Positions 26,701 through 35,505 of a stretch of DNA of 64,000 nt are shown one piece after another. The translations under genes were made by a program, and so were the position numbers. The DNA comes from Saccharopolyspora dendranthemae (GTDB lineage: Bacteria > Actinomycetota > Actinomycetes > Mycobacteriales > Pseudonocardiaceae). The notes under the pieces are model-generated. The model was not told the origin of the DNA. It saw nothing but the letters and a program-made list of their open reading frames with translations, and did no database searches. Position 1 is the stretch's first letter. The number at the start of each line of letters is the position of its first letter. The stretch lies in assembly GCF_007829955.1 (NCBI RefSeq), contig NZ_VIWX01000006.1:186001-250000 (forward strand). The letters run 5' to 3'.

Positions 26701-29700
26701 CGCGCGGGAACCTCACCGCCACCTCGTAGCGCCCGGACACCGGGATGTCGGCCTTCCAGGTGAAGCTGTCCTGGGTCGGTCCGGGCTGGTGGGTGCGGTA
26801 GTCGAAGCCCTGGTGCCCTGGTCCGTCGCCGACGGTCGCCCAGTCGCCGCGGGCCTCGGTGTAGTTGCGGTCGGAGTTGTCGACCAGCACCGGGTTCAGC
26901 CCGGCCGGGACGCCGTCGTCGCTGCGCTGGTGCAGCTTGCCGTCCGGGTAGAACGACCAGGTCTGGGTCCGGTTCGCCTTGCCGCTCTCGTCGCTGACGG
27001 TGCGCTTGGTCTGCTGCCCGAGGGCGTCGTGCTCGTAGGAGGTCCGGATGTCCCACGGGTCTTCACTGGACTTGATCCAGCCGTTGTCGAAGTACTCGTA
27101 GCTGGTGACGTTGCGGTTCTGCTGCCCGTCGGACGGAGGGGCGCTGATCTCGGTCGGCCGGCCCGCGGCGTCGTAGGTGTAGCGGGTGGAAGTCGGCTTG
27201 TTGTAGCGGGGATCGGCCGGGTCGTAGGCGTTGATCTCCTCGACGACCCGGTTCATCTCGTCGTAGACGGCCTGCTGCGCGAAGTCGTCCGGGTTCGCGG
27301 TGTTCGCGCCGCGCGGGGTGATGGTCTTGGTGGGGTTGCCGACCTGGTCGTACTCGAAGCGGGTGGTGTTCACGACTCCGTCGCGGTGTGGAACGCGCTG
27401 CTCGGCGAGCATTCCGCGCTCGTCGAGAACCATGTCGGTGCGCACCCCGGCGCGGTCGGTGCTGGACACCGGGTTGCCGTCGCGGTCGTAGGTGGTGCGG
27501 GCGGCGTTGCCGTCGGCGTCGAACTCGGCGATCGGCCGGTGCAGCAGGTCGTAGGTGGTGCGGCTGGTGAAGTCGGCCGGGTCGGGGGTGGCGTTCTTGC
27601 GCGCGTCGGCCACCTCGACGACGTTCCCGACGTTGTCGTACTCGGCGGTGGTGCGACCGCCGAGGGCGTCGGTGACCTCGATGAGCTGGTCGATCTGGTC
27701 GTAGGTGTAGCTGGTGGTGTAGTCACCTTCGGTGCCCGTGGCGGTGCCGTTGGGCTCGGTCTCGCTCAGCAGGTTCCCGACCGCGTCGTAGGTCATCGTG
27801 GACACCTTCGCCGGACCGTCGGCGGAGTCCTTCGGTGCGGTGACCGAGACGGGCAGGTCACCGGGGTCGTAGGCGGTGGTGCTGATCGCGCCGTTGGCGG
27901 CGGTGGTCTGCACCGCGTTGTCGTTGGCGTCGTAGACCGGGCCGGGCGTGACGACGTAGTGCCGGTTCGGGTCCGGGCTCGCCGGGTCCCACGGCTGCTT
28001 GGTCGACATCGGCCTGCGGAACTGGTCGTAGGTGTAGGTGCTGGTCTTGCCCAGCGGGTCGGTCGCCGCGACCACGTTGCCGACGACGTCGTAGGAGAAG
28101 TCCGTGTGGTTGCCGTGCGGATCGGTGATGCGCTTCGGGTAGCCGTTGGGGTCGAACGCGCCGTAGGTGGTGGTGTTGCCGTTGGCGTCGGTGTTGGTCT
28201 GCAGCTGGCCGTGGCGGTCGTAGCTGTAGCGGGTGGTGTAATCGCCCTCGGCGGAGGTGGCGGTGCCCTTCGGGTCGGTGACGGTGAGCAGGTTGCCGCG
28301 CTCGTCGTAGCCGAAGGACCACGTGCGCCCTTCCGGTGTGGTCTTGCCGATCAGGTCGGCGACGTAGCCGCCTTCGCTGAACCGGTACTCCAGGCGCGTC
28401 GGCGGCCCCCGCTCGGCGTTGGCGCGCGCATCGCGGATCTCCAGCGGATACCCGCTGCGCTGGTCGTAGACCCAGGTGGACAGGGCACCGTTGGGTTCGG
28501 TCATGCGCACGACGTTGTTGTCGGCGTCCCAGGTCAGCTCGGTGGTCTCGCCCTTGGCGTTGGTGAGCTTCACCGGTCTGCCGTAGCCGTCGATGCGCAC
28601 GTCGGTGCGCTGGCCGTTGGGGTTGGTGACCACCGAGTCGACCTGCGTTCCGTGCACGCCGTCGGGATCCCGGTAGTCGAAGGTGGTGCGCCCGCCGCGC
28701 CGGTCGGTGATGGCCTGGACGCGCTTCTTGTGCAGCAGGTCGAGCAGCCCGCCTTCGAAGTAGCCGAGGCGGGTGGTGTTGCCCAGGGGGTCGGTGACGC
28801 TCGTGAGCTTGGCGTTGTTGAGCAGCCCGCCGTCGTAGTCGAAGGCGAACGTGCGGGCGCCTTCGGTGTCCTGGCCGTCGACGATCTGCCGGAGCTTGCC
28901 GAAGTCGTCGTAGACGAAGCCGACTCGGCGCCCGGAGACGTCGGTGATGGATTTGAGCTGGTTGGTGACGTTGAGGTTGGTCAGCGAACCGACCAGCTTC
29001 TTCACGGCCCCGATGAGCAGCGGCGCGTTCTCGCCCCACTCGTAGTAGTCGAAGGTGAGCACCTGGCGGCCGGTGGCGTCGGTGACGTTCTTGAGCACAC
29101 CGGTGTTGCGCCCGCCGATGTGGCTCTGCTCGTAGTTGAACGTCAGGACGTTGCCGTTGGCGTCCACCATGGACCGCTGGTAGCCCTGCTCGTCGAAGAG
29201 CGCGCGGCTGCGGTCGGGTCGCATCAGCTCCCAGCCGTCCTCGACGCGGCTGAGCCTCATGTGGACGCCGGCAGGTTCCTCGTAGGTCCACTTCGCGGGG
29301 TCCAGGCTGTCGTTCTTGTTGAGCTCGAAGGTGTGGCTCGTGCCGTCACCGTCGACCATCGTCACCTTGCTCGCGTGCCCGACCAGGCCGGGCAGCAGGC
29401 CGTGGAACTGCAGCGGTGATCCGAGCCTGGTGAGGCTGGACGCCGACACCGACCACCCGTGACCCGCGTAGGAGCGGGAGGTGTCCTGGGAGTTGTAGGT
29501 CAGCCGGACGAAGCTGGCCAGCCCGCGACCGGGGTTGTTGATCGGGTCGAAGCTGAACACCGCGTTGCCCGCGTGCTGGTTGGCCAGCACCGTGGAGCCG
29601 GCACCGGCGCCGGTGCCCTGGAACTGGAAGAACTGCTCGAGTCCGAGCTGGTCGGAGGTGGGGTCCTCGACGGTGACCGGCATGCTCAGCGGTGGCACGT

Positions 29701-30292
29701 CGTCGCTCTTGGACCACCACTGCCCGGTGAGCCGGTGCCGCACGTCCCAGTTGAGGACGAACTGCTCGCGCTTGTTGCCGAGGTCGGCGAGCTTGGGGGC
29801 GCGGACCTTGGCCTGCAGCTGGACCTTCTCGCCTGGTGCCAGGTCGTGCGGGAGCTCGGTCTTGATCTCGCCGAGCAGCTCGGGCTGGGGCGTGCCGTCG
29901 GCGAGCGACCAGTGGTAGGACAGCGCGTGGGTCGTGGCCGACAGGGTCTCATCGGTGACGTTGGTGAGGGTGACGGGAACTTCCTGCTCCTCGCCGGGGA
30001 TCATGCGCTGCGGGGTGGTGGGAGCGTCGTAGGCGCTCGGCTTCTCCGGAGCGGGTGGCTGGGCCAGCGCGCGGGCCGATTCGTCCCGCTGCTTCCTGCC
30101 CTCCGCCGATTCCCCGGTGCTGGTCCAGTTCGCGCGGATGTCGTCGAGCCCGGGCTTCGGGTAGACCTGCTCGTCGCGTTGTTCCGGTCGTTCCTCGACC
30201 GCGGGCTTCGCGGCGGCGGGCACGTGCGCGACACCGGTTGCCAGCATCGCGGCGGACAGCGACAGCGCCAGCAGCCGCCCTAATTTCGACAT
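23714..30292 (-). CDS. RHS-repeat polymorphic toxin with HINT and C-terminal HNH nuclease
   Basis: A 2192-residue secreted RHS protein. Order: signal peptide (about 1-28); N-terminal beta domains; many YD/RHS repeats; an inserted golvesin-C-like beta-sandwich (about 1150-1260, GRYEVAVRFPRGEA); more repeats to the RHS core end (DPGLNRFTTMD, NPLSRVELDGHG); a hydrophobic patch; a Gly/Lys/Pro-rich linker; a HINT autoprocessing domain (about 1924-2070, FVAGTGVLMADGS to VLVHN); and an HNH domain with CAAC, DHIWPQSRGG, a downstream Asn and LCRTCNRGK. The chemistry fits a DNA-cutting toxin released by self-cleavage. A DUF4265 gene follows. Confidence 0.92.
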   Translation of the reverse strand: MSKLGRLLALSLSAAMLATGVAHVPAAAKPAVEERPEQRDEQVYPKPGLDDIRANWTSTGESAEGRKQRDESARALAQPPAPEKPSAYDAPTTPQRMIPGEEQEVPVTLTNVTDETLSATTHALSYHWSLADGTPQPELLGEIKTELPHDLAPGEKVQLQAKVRAPKLADLGNKREQFVLNWDVRHRLTGQWWSKSDDVPPLSMPVTVEDPTSDQLGLEQFFQFQGTGAGAGSTVLANQHAGNAVFSFDPINNPGRGLASFVRLTYNSQDTSRSYAGHGWSVSASSLTRLGSPLQFHGLLPGLVGHASKVTMVDGDGTSHTFELNKNDSLDPAKWTYEEPAGVHMRLSRVEDGWELMRPDRSRALFDEQGYQRSMVDANGNVLTFNYEQSHIGGRNTGVLKNVTDATGRQVLTFDYYEWGENAPLLIGAVKKLVGSLTNLNVTNQLKSITDVSGRRVGFVYDDFGKLRQIVDGQDTEGARTFAFDYDGGLLNNAKLTSVTDPLGNTTRLGYFEGGLLDLLHKKRVQAITDRRGGRTTFDYRDPDGVHGTQVDSVVTNPNGQRTDVRIDGYGRPVKLTNAKGETTELTWDADNNVVRMTEPNGALSTWVYDQRSGYPLEIRDARANAERGPPTRLEYRFSEGGYVADLIGKTTPEGRTWSFGYDERGNLLTVTDPKGTATSAEGDYTTRYSYDRHGQLQTNTDANGNTTTYGAFDPNGYPKRITDPHGNHTDFSYDVVGNVVAATDPLGKTSTYTYDQFRRPMSTKQPWDPASPDPNRHYVVTPGPVYDANDNAVQTTAANGAISTTAYDPGDLPVSVTAPKDSADGPAKVSTMTYDAVGNLLSETEPNGTATGTEGDYTTSYTYDQIDQLIEVTDALGGRTTAEYDNVGNVVEVADARKNATPDPADFTSRTTYDLLHRPIAEFDADGNAARTTYDRDGNPVSSTDRAGVRTDMVLDERGMLAEQRVPHRDGVVNTTRFEYDQVGNPTKTITPRGANTANPDDFAQQAVYDEMNRVVEEINAYDPADPRYNKPTSTRYTYDAAGRPTEISAPPSDGQQNRNVTSYEYFDNGWIKSSEDPWDIRTSYEHDALGQQTKRTVSDESGKANRTQTWSFYPDGKLHQRSDDGVPAGLNPVLVDNSDRNYTEARGDWATVGDGPGHQGFDYRTHQPGPTQDSFTWKADIPVSGRYEVAVRFPRGEATNATYTIEHDGGSTTKTVDQTQVSEDGWVSLGSYDYTEGQLRSVTLNGGADGAVNADAVRWVRDNLGTRDDERKTFEHSYDPNGNLTKITDSSSGARADTYDVDYDQLGRATKVDELRGGNRQNTTTFGYDETGNLLNYEHDQQSAEYSYDARDLVTKVTNSKAGDNPEPKTSTFAYDEREMLVTENKSNNNRTDYEHFQDGKLSHQIERKSDGALVNEHRASYDANGNRTRDESRKMNADNHSDTIDRDTNYTYDPRDRVGEVRKTGDGKDSTEKYVNDDNSNVIEQTVGGQTSKFNYDRNRLVSASSNGADTQYRYDTFGRLDKLTFAGSPQESYRYDGFDRTAQHRQYGPGGQGGVTSDYSYDPLDRTTRQSVTGDGEDKNTEFTYLGIGDQVIGETENGKLSKSYQYSSTGARLSQIKFNDDGGEEDSEYSTNSHTDVEATTGADGNTQSTYGYTAYGEDEQSEFTGADSPEGGGEPSQDPQNVYRYNSMRWDASSGNYDMGFRDYDPGLNRFTTMDLYNGALADLNLTTDPFTQNRYAFAGGNPLSRVELDGHGWLSDLGHAALDVAGLVPVIGEVADLANAAWYAGEGNYADAALSAAGAIPFVGWGAAAAKGGKYAAKAVRGGTKGADEAASAAKNAGKKGGGGKSSGDPPGGGKPDSGGKPDGGKPAGGGDKPSSGGSNAPSPPPVKAEPPPPPPPPKPPDAPGSPKGGGKNPSCNSFVAGTGVLMADGSRKPIEQVKEGDQVVTTDPTTGRSTQAPVAATITGSGMKNMVELTVDTDGDRGGATAKIQATDGHPIWVDDEGQWLRAGDLLAGDQLRTPSGERLLVVSIRMWTSFDRTVHNLTIDGTPTYNVAVGDQDVLVHNQQGCGVPGASPTSSGARFAVDSQGRATDLAADMTRAGKPFTRTGKQKVIDASKASNGGRTVCAACRVETVPAQKSQRGVTPSPNETQIDHIWPQSRGGPGAPWNGAVLCRTCNRGKSDSMP

Positions 30293-30589
30293 CCCGGCGT
30301 TCCCCTTCGCGGTGTGTCGTGCACCCGGAATCCGGCCATTCCCATGCCGTCCGAAATTCCCCCGGTGGTGCGGATTCGCAGATCACGAATCCGACTCGGC
30401 GGAAACTAGCGGCACTCCCACACCGGCCCAATCCGCCATTCGGGTGGAGAAGCGTTCTGCGCACCCGAATGCCGCAATGCGAGCGGCCATTTCGCGCCAA
30501 CTCCGGAAAATCCCCTTCTTCGCGGAACAGGCTGCCGTACCCTCCAGCGCCGGGCGAGTTCTGCACTCACTGCCGAACCAGGGGGAACA

Positions 30590-31672
30590 ATGCTGAAAAC
30601 CGCACGCTTCGCCGCAACGACGCTGGTCGCCGCGGCCCTGACAATTCCTGTGGCTGCTCCCGCGCACGCGCTGGAGCTCGATGAGATCCCGATCTTGGGA
30701 TCGTTGTTCGCGCACGAACTCCCACTCCCGGGATACGGCGACATGGTCGTCGACAACGCCCGGAAGCAGATCTTCATCAGCGGTGGACCGGAATCCCAGG
30801 GAATCGTGGTCACCGACTTCTTCGGGCACGTGAAGAAGACCATCGAGAACCAGTCCGGCGCGACCGGGCTGATTCTGAGCGAGGACGGTGCCACGGTGTA
30901 CGCGGCGTTGAGCGCAGGTGATGCGATCAGCGCCATCGACGCCGAAACCCTCGCGGAGGCAGAGCGTTTCGGCACGGGCGCACAGTCGTGCCCGACGCAC
31001 CTGGCTCGCACGGCGGGCAACGTGTGGTTCGGCTACGGCTGCGGGTCGTCCTGGCAGGGCCGGATCGGCGAGCTCGACACCCTCGCGCAGCCGCCCTCGG
31101 TGCGGCTGGACGTGCAGGGCGGCACGCCGTTCCAGCAGGCACCGCTGCTGGCCTCCGGCACCGGCGATGCCGGCCCGGTGCTGGCAGGCCAGCCGGACAC
31201 CAGCCTCGCGCTGCTCAAGCGGTACGGCTCCGGCGGCGGCGAGCTGACGCCCGGCGCGGAGTCCGGCGCCGCCGGCAGCAACCTCACCGATCTGGCCGTG
31301 TCGCCGGACGGGCAGACGGTTTTCACCGCCGCGGGATCGCGGGACGCTGTGGACGCCTTCGGCTCCGGCGACCTGGCTGCGGCCGGGACGTACGCGAGCG
31401 GCCCGCATCCGCTCGCGGCCGCTCCCTCGCTGGACGGCGGTTTCCTGGCCACCGCGACGGCCGGCTCCACCGAGGACCAGGTGCGGATCTACCAGGTGGG
31501 AGGGTCCGAGCCGGTCAAGGCGGTGGACGTGCGCGGGGACGCCGTGGCACCGCGCGGCCTGGCCTTCTCCGCCGAGAACGAGACCCTGTTCATGATCACC
31601 GTCGACGGCGAAGGCGTGCCCTCGCTGGAATGCGTCCCGCACCCGACGTTCGACCTGCCGCTGCTGCCCTGA
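30590..31672 (+). CDS. Secreted beta-propeller (YncE/WD40-like) protein
   Basis: A 360-residue protein with a signal peptide (cleavage near AHALE) and repeated four-stranded units with the pattern of YncE-type propellers (MVVDNARKQIFISGG, LILSEDGATVYAAL, LAVSPDGQTVFTAAG, LAFSAENETLFMITV). Related proteins are common beside RHS genes in actinomycetes. It is divergent from the RHS gene across a 297-base region that must hold both promoters. Function unknown; binding or surface role likely. Confidence 0.82.
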   Translation: MLKTARFAATTLVAAALTIPVAAPAHALELDEIPILGSLFAHELPLPGYGDMVVDNARKQIFISGGPESQGIVVTDFFGHVKKTIENQSGATGLILSEDGATVYAALSAGDAISAIDAETLAEAERFGTGAQSCPTHLARTAGNVWFGYGCGSSWQGRIGELDTLAQPPSVRLDVQGGTPFQQAPLLASGTGDAGPVLAGQPDTSLALLKRYGSGGGELTPGAESGAAGSNLTDLAVSPDGQTVFTAAGSRDAVDAFGSGDLAAAGTYASGPHPLAAAPSLDGGFLATATAGSTEDQVRIYQVGGSEPVKAVDVRGDAVAPRGLAFSAENETLFMITVDGEGVPSLECVPHPTFDLPLLP

Positions 31673-31690
31673 CAGTCCGCCGGGAACGAG

Positions 31691-31770
31691 AAGACGGCTT
31701 TCCTACCAAATTCCGTGGTGGTGGGGAAGTTTTCATGAAAACTTCCCCACCACCACGGGGCAGCCGTCTT
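31691..31770. terminator. Long two-part palindromic terminator between convergent genes
   Basis: The core is a perfect loop-free 46-bp palindrome (31713-31758, centre TTTTCATGAAAA). Outside it, AAGACGGCT (31691-31699) pairs with AGCCGTCTT (31762-31770). It sits between the propeller gene and the lectin-like gene and can end both transcripts. Confidence 0.88.
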
Positions 31771-31779
31771 CCGCTCCGC

Positions 31780-32316
31780 TCAGAGGTCGAGCTTGAAGGC
31801 TTGGCTGTCCATGGCGCTGTGGTCGGGTTTCGTGGAATTGCTGGTGACCTGTTCTCGTTCGGTGAGCTGCAGGGAGCCGTTCTTGGCCGGGGGCTGCTGG
31901 ACGGCCACGACGTAGCGCGCCGCGGACTTCGGGCTGATGACGACCGATCCGTCGTTGCGGCGGTTCATCGTCCAGGTCTGGGTCGGGCTGGACGGGTCGC
32001 AGGCGACGGTGCGCAGCTCACCTCCGGCACGCGTCTCGGCGGTGACGCACTGGCGGTTCTCCTTGCTCTGGATGGACACCGCGCCGTCGGGCCTCTTGGC
32101 GATGACCCACTGGTCGAACGACCGCGGTTGCGCGGTCGAGTGGGGGCGCAGGGTGCCGACCGCGGAGCTCTCACTGTTGACCACCCAGCGCGACTTGTCG
32201 GCCACGTTGGTGATCTTGGTAATGAGCACGGAATCGGCAGAGGCAGGCAGCGCGGGCACGACCGACAAGGCGGCCATCGCGCCGAGTGCACTCAGCGTCC
32301 AGCGAGCGCGTCTCAT
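31780..32316 (-). CDS. Secreted ricin-B-lectin-like protein
   Basis: A 178-residue exported protein. From ATG 32316 (GGAGGACCC just upstream) it has a clean signal peptide (MRRARWTLSALG...ASA) and one beta-trefoil-like domain with repeated QW-type elements (FDQWVIAKRPDGAVSIQSK, TQTWTMNRRNDGSVVISPK) and a Cys pair. Such domains bind carbohydrate. The upstream in-frame extension to 32460 has no signal-peptide logic and is rejected. Single-gene unit, divergent from the next gene. Confidence 0.8.
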   Translation of the reverse strand: MRRARWTLSALGAMAALSVVPALPASADSVLITKITNVADKSRWVVNSESSAVGTLRPHSTAQPRSFDQWVIAKRPDGAVSIQSKENRQCVTAETRAGGELRTVACDPSSPTQTWTMNRRNDGSVVISPKSAARYVVAVQQPPAKNGSLQLTEREQVTSNSTKPDHSAMDSQAFKLDL

Positions 32317-32515
32317 GATGGGTCCTCCGGGATGATTCGGGGAAGGCGAACCAATCCGGTTCGCCCGGAAATCGATACTTACCAGCGCCCCGGAAGATGT
32401 TCGCGGCCAGTAATCCCAACGGGCGAAGCCCGGACGATACGAGCCGTTCGTCCGCTCCACCGCGTCGATGAGTAGCCTGGCGGCTCGGTGTTCCCTAGGA
32501 GCTGCGGGGTTTTCG

Positions 32516-33343
32516 GTGAGCGAGTACCAGCACTACGAGTTCCTCGCGGTCGACCGGCCGCTGAGCGATGAGGAGCAGGCCGAGGTGCGCGAGCTCTCCG
32601 CCCGCGCGTCGGTCACCGGCACCACCTTCACCGGCACCTACGAGCAGGACGAGTTCCGGGGCGACCCGGACGTGCTCGTCGAGTCCTACTACGACGCTCA
32701 CCTGCACGTGACGAGCTGGGGAACGCGACGGCTGATGATCCGCGTCGCGCGCGGGGACCTCGACGACGCCGTGGCCGAGGAGTTCGAGGTCGCCGAGCGG
32801 GTCGACGTGTGGAGCTCCGAGGAGCACGTGGTGCTGGACTTCACCAGCGAGGACGAGGAGTCCCCCGAGATCGACCGCGACGGCCTGCTCGCCCGGCTCG
32901 CCGAGATCCGCACCGAGATCGTTGCCGGGGACCTGCGCTCGCTCTACATCGCGTGGCTCGCCGGATACGGGACCTGGGAGCGCGACGAGTTCGCCTTCGA
33001 CACCAGCGCCGAGGACGAGCCCGAACCGGTCGTGCCGCCCGGGCTGGGTCAGCTCACCCACGCGCAGCGAGCGCTCGCGGAGTTCCTGCGCCTGGACGAG
33101 GACCTGCTGGCCGTCGCGACCGAGAACAGCATGCCGCTGCAGGAGTCCCTCGACCCGAAGGCGCTCGGCGCCTGGATGACCGAACTGCCCTCCGCCGACA
33201 AGGACCTGCTGCTGCTGCAGGTCGCGCAGGGGCAGGCCGCCGAGGCGCGGATCGAGATCCTGCGCCGCTTCAACGGGGACACGGCCGCGGGCAGCCGCAC
33301 CGTCGGCGAACTCCTCGACCAGGCCGCCCAGCGCCGCGGCTGA
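32516..33343 (+). CDS. Conserved actinobacterial hypothetical protein
   Basis: A 275-residue soluble acidic protein starting VSEYQHYEFLAVDRPLSDEEQ. I recognise this N-terminus (YEFLAVDRPL, then LSARASVTGTTFTGTY and an Asp/Glu-rich segment) from conserved actinobacterial hypotheticals, without a known function. GTG 32516 is used because AGGAGCTGCGGGG lies upstream and family members begin there. It is monocistronic; copy 2 of the 70-bp element follows its stop by about 50 bases. Confidence 0.75.
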   Translation: MSEYQHYEFLAVDRPLSDEEQAEVRELSARASVTGTTFTGTYEQDEFRGDPDVLVESYYDAHLHVTSWGTRRLMIRVARGDLDDAVAEEFEVAERVDVWSSEEHVVLDFTSEDEESPEIDRDGLLARLAEIRTEIVAGDLRSLYIAWLAGYGTWERDEFAFDTSAEDEPEPVVPPGLGQLTHAQRALAEFLRLDEDLLAVATENSMPLQESLDPKALGAWMTELPSADKDLLLLQVAQGQAAEARIEILRRFNGDTAAGSRTVGELLDQAAQRRG

Positions 33344-33395
33344 CCCCCTCCGGGCCGGTGTTCCCGCGACCGGCGGGAGCGGAGCCCCAGGCATT

Positions 33396-33465
33396 TCCCA
33401 GTTTTAGTCCAAACTGAGTGGACATTTCGGGCACGAAAGCGGCCTGATTAGGACTAAAACTGGGA
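33396..33465. repeat. 70-bp palindromic dispersed element, copy 2
   Basis: Same TCCCAGTTTTAGTC ends as copies 1 and 3 and the same conserved internal GACATTTCGGGCA, in the orientation of copy 1. Here the palindrome extends outward to 33390-33410 and 33451-33471, a perfect 21-bp inverted repeat. It lies between two convergent genes. Confidence 0.88.
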
Positions 33466-33508
33466 AATGCCGAGGTGGACGCCCTGCCGGACCACGGCAT
33501 CGGGTGGA

Positions 33509-35389
33509 TCAGGTCGGTTTGATGTCGGCGCGCTTCACGTAGACCCAGCGGTGGTTGTAGGAGATCCGCACGTACTGCTCGGCTCCGCTGATCACCGTGT
33601 GGTTGTTCGGGTCCTCGATGCCGTCGTACACCGCGTTGTAGTCGGTCGCGCGCACGCCGTCGCCGGCGACGTAGACCTGCCCGGCCGGGATCGTGTACGG
33701 CAGCGGTTCGATCTCGCGAGGATCGATGCCCTCCGGGTACTCGCGGGGCGACGGGACCGCCATGCCGTAGGTCGGGATGCCGTCGCGACGGGCTTCGACG
33801 AGGTCGGCGTCTTCGGCGGGCGCGGTGTTCTCGCCGCCCGGATCGCGCAGCCACGCCTTCTTGCCGTCGAACCAGATGGCCAGCCAGTCGCCCTTCCGCT
33901 CGGCGACGGCGTAGCGCTGACCGGTCGCGGCCTTGGCCGACCAGTCCTCGATGCGAGTGGTGCCGGGTGCGCCGTCGGGGTGCACCGCCGGGTTGCTCAG
34001 CAGCGGCGCGTCGCCGCGCGGTTCGGTCCGCAGGTAGAGGAAGTTCGCCGGCTGTGCGGGCAGGTCCTGGCAGGCACCGTCCGGGCATTCGCTGACCGGC
34101 GGCTGGTTGGTGTCGAAGCGCGGGTAGATCGTGACCGCTTCGCCGTCGCCCCGCTCACCGTCCAGCGGTGCTCCGACGAGGTTCATGTAGTGCGCCCAGT
34201 CCCAGTACGGCCCCGGGTCGTAGTGCTCGGCTCCGGCGCCCGACGGCTTGTCGGCGCTGACCTCGTCGTGGCCCACGATGTGCTCGCGGTCGAGCGGGAT
34301 GTCGTACTTCTCCGCCAGGTACCGCACGAGCTTCGCCGAGGAGCGGTACATCGACTCGGTGTACCAGGTGCCGCCCTCGTTGGCCCAGCCCTCGTGCTCG
34401 ATGCCGATGGAGTGCATGTTCCGGTCCCAGCTACCGGCGTGCCAGGCCATGTCCTTGGTCGGCACCATCTGCGTGACCTCGCCGTCGGAGGACCGGATCA
34501 CGTAGTGCGAGGAGGCACCGTTCGCCGGGTCCTGGAACAGCGAGATCGCCGTCTGGTAGGAGACTTCGGTGTCGTGGATGACGATCGAGTCGATCTCGAC
34601 GTCGTCGGGCCGGTCGGCCGTGTCGTAGTTCCCGTAACCGGCGGACGGGTCCTCGGGATCGGTCGGCGCGTAGGCCGCCGGGATATACCGGCAGTCCAGC
34701 GATTCCGGGCATTCGGCGCGGGATTCCGACTCGTCCGCGGCGAGCCCGGTGCGGGCGAGGTCGCGGTCGGGGGTCACCTCGGGGATCTGGCCGAACGAGA
34801 CGTGCTGCCCGCTGGAGGTGGTGCGCGCGCGTCCCTGATCGAGCACGTCGTAGACGCTGTCGGCGAAGTCCTGCGCACCGCTGGCCTGCGGACTGCCGCT
34901 GAGGTCGGCGATCGCCGGGTACCAGCCGCCGAGGTCGTTCGGCAGCTCGCCGCCGCCGAGCTGCTTGGCGCGCTCGGCCAGCAGCGCGGCACCGGCCCGG
35001 ATGTTGCTCTCCGGATCGCGCTTGAGCGACTCGGCCGGAACGCCGAGGAGCTTCGCGGCCTCCGGCAGCGTGTGCAGCGCCGGGTGGTCGGCGAGCTCGC
35101 GCAGCTTCGGGTTCTGCTCGCGCAGCTGCGCGAGGTCGACCTCGGTGAGGTGCATCGGCCCGTACCCGCCGGCGCGGCTCTGCTCACCTCGGTGGTCCTC
35201 CCACCTGGTGAGCTGGTAGGAGGTCGCCATCAACAGCGGTGCGGGGACGCCGAATTCGGCGGCGGACGCCTCGAACGCCCGCTGCGCAGCGGTGTCCGGG
35301 TCGCTCGCGCCGAAGGCGGGCGGCGTGCTGATCAGCAACCCCGCGACCACCGCGCTCCACAGCACGCGTCGTTTCGCCTGTGCCTTCAC
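33509..35389 (-). CDS. Secreted N-acetylmuramoyl-L-alanine amidase (amidase_2)
   Basis: A 626-residue exported cell-wall hydrolase. A signal peptide leads into an N-terminal helical, lysozyme-like region (about 30-230), then a zinc amidase_2/PGRP domain (about 265-400) with IVIHDTEVS, GIEHEG and EHIVGHDEVSADK containing the metal ligands. An SH3-like segment follows and a second, similar binding region ends in YVKRADIKPT. GTG 35389 is chosen for GGGAGGG 6 bases upstream. It probably cleaves peptidoglycan stem peptides from muramic acid. Confidence 0.9.
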   Translation of the reverse strand: MKAQAKRRVLWSAVVAGLLISTPPAFGASDPDTAAQRAFEASAAEFGVPAPLLMATSYQLTRWEDHRGEQSRAGGYGPMHLTEVDLAQLREQNPKLRELADHPALHTLPEAAKLLGVPAESLKRDPESNIRAGAALLAERAKQLGGGELPNDLGGWYPAIADLSGSPQASGAQDFADSVYDVLDQGRARTTSSGQHVSFGQIPEVTPDRDLARTGLAADESESRAECPESLDCRYIPAAYAPTDPEDPSAGYGNYDTADRPDDVEIDSIVIHDTEVSYQTAISLFQDPANGASSHYVIRSSDGEVTQMVPTKDMAWHAGSWDRNMHSIGIEHEGWANEGGTWYTESMYRSSAKLVRYLAEKYDIPLDREHIVGHDEVSADKPSGAGAEHYDPGPYWDWAHYMNLVGAPLDGERGDGEAVTIYPRFDTNQPPVSECPDGACQDLPAQPANFLYLRTEPRGDAPLLSNPAVHPDGAPGTTRIEDWSAKAATGQRYAVAERKGDWLAIWFDGKKAWLRDPGGENTAPAEDADLVEARRDGIPTYGMAVPSPREYPEGIDPREIEPLPYTIPAGQVYVAGDGVRATDYNAVYDGIEDPNNHTVISGAEQYVRISYNHRWVYVKRADIKPT

Positions 35390-35505
35390 CCGGGTCCCTC
35401 CCGATCCATTTCCGCCCCACCTGGAGCGCCTCATGACCGGAATCATCCCGTCCAGGCGGGAACGCGGCCGTCATTTTCGCGCAACCGCCGCCTGCTCGTT
35501 ATCGA

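Noticed and set aside
25964..29419. 1151-codon open frame on the plus strand opposite the RHS gene
   Set aside because: Antisense shadow of a GC-rich gene; Val/Gly-rich low-complexity product with no family pattern.
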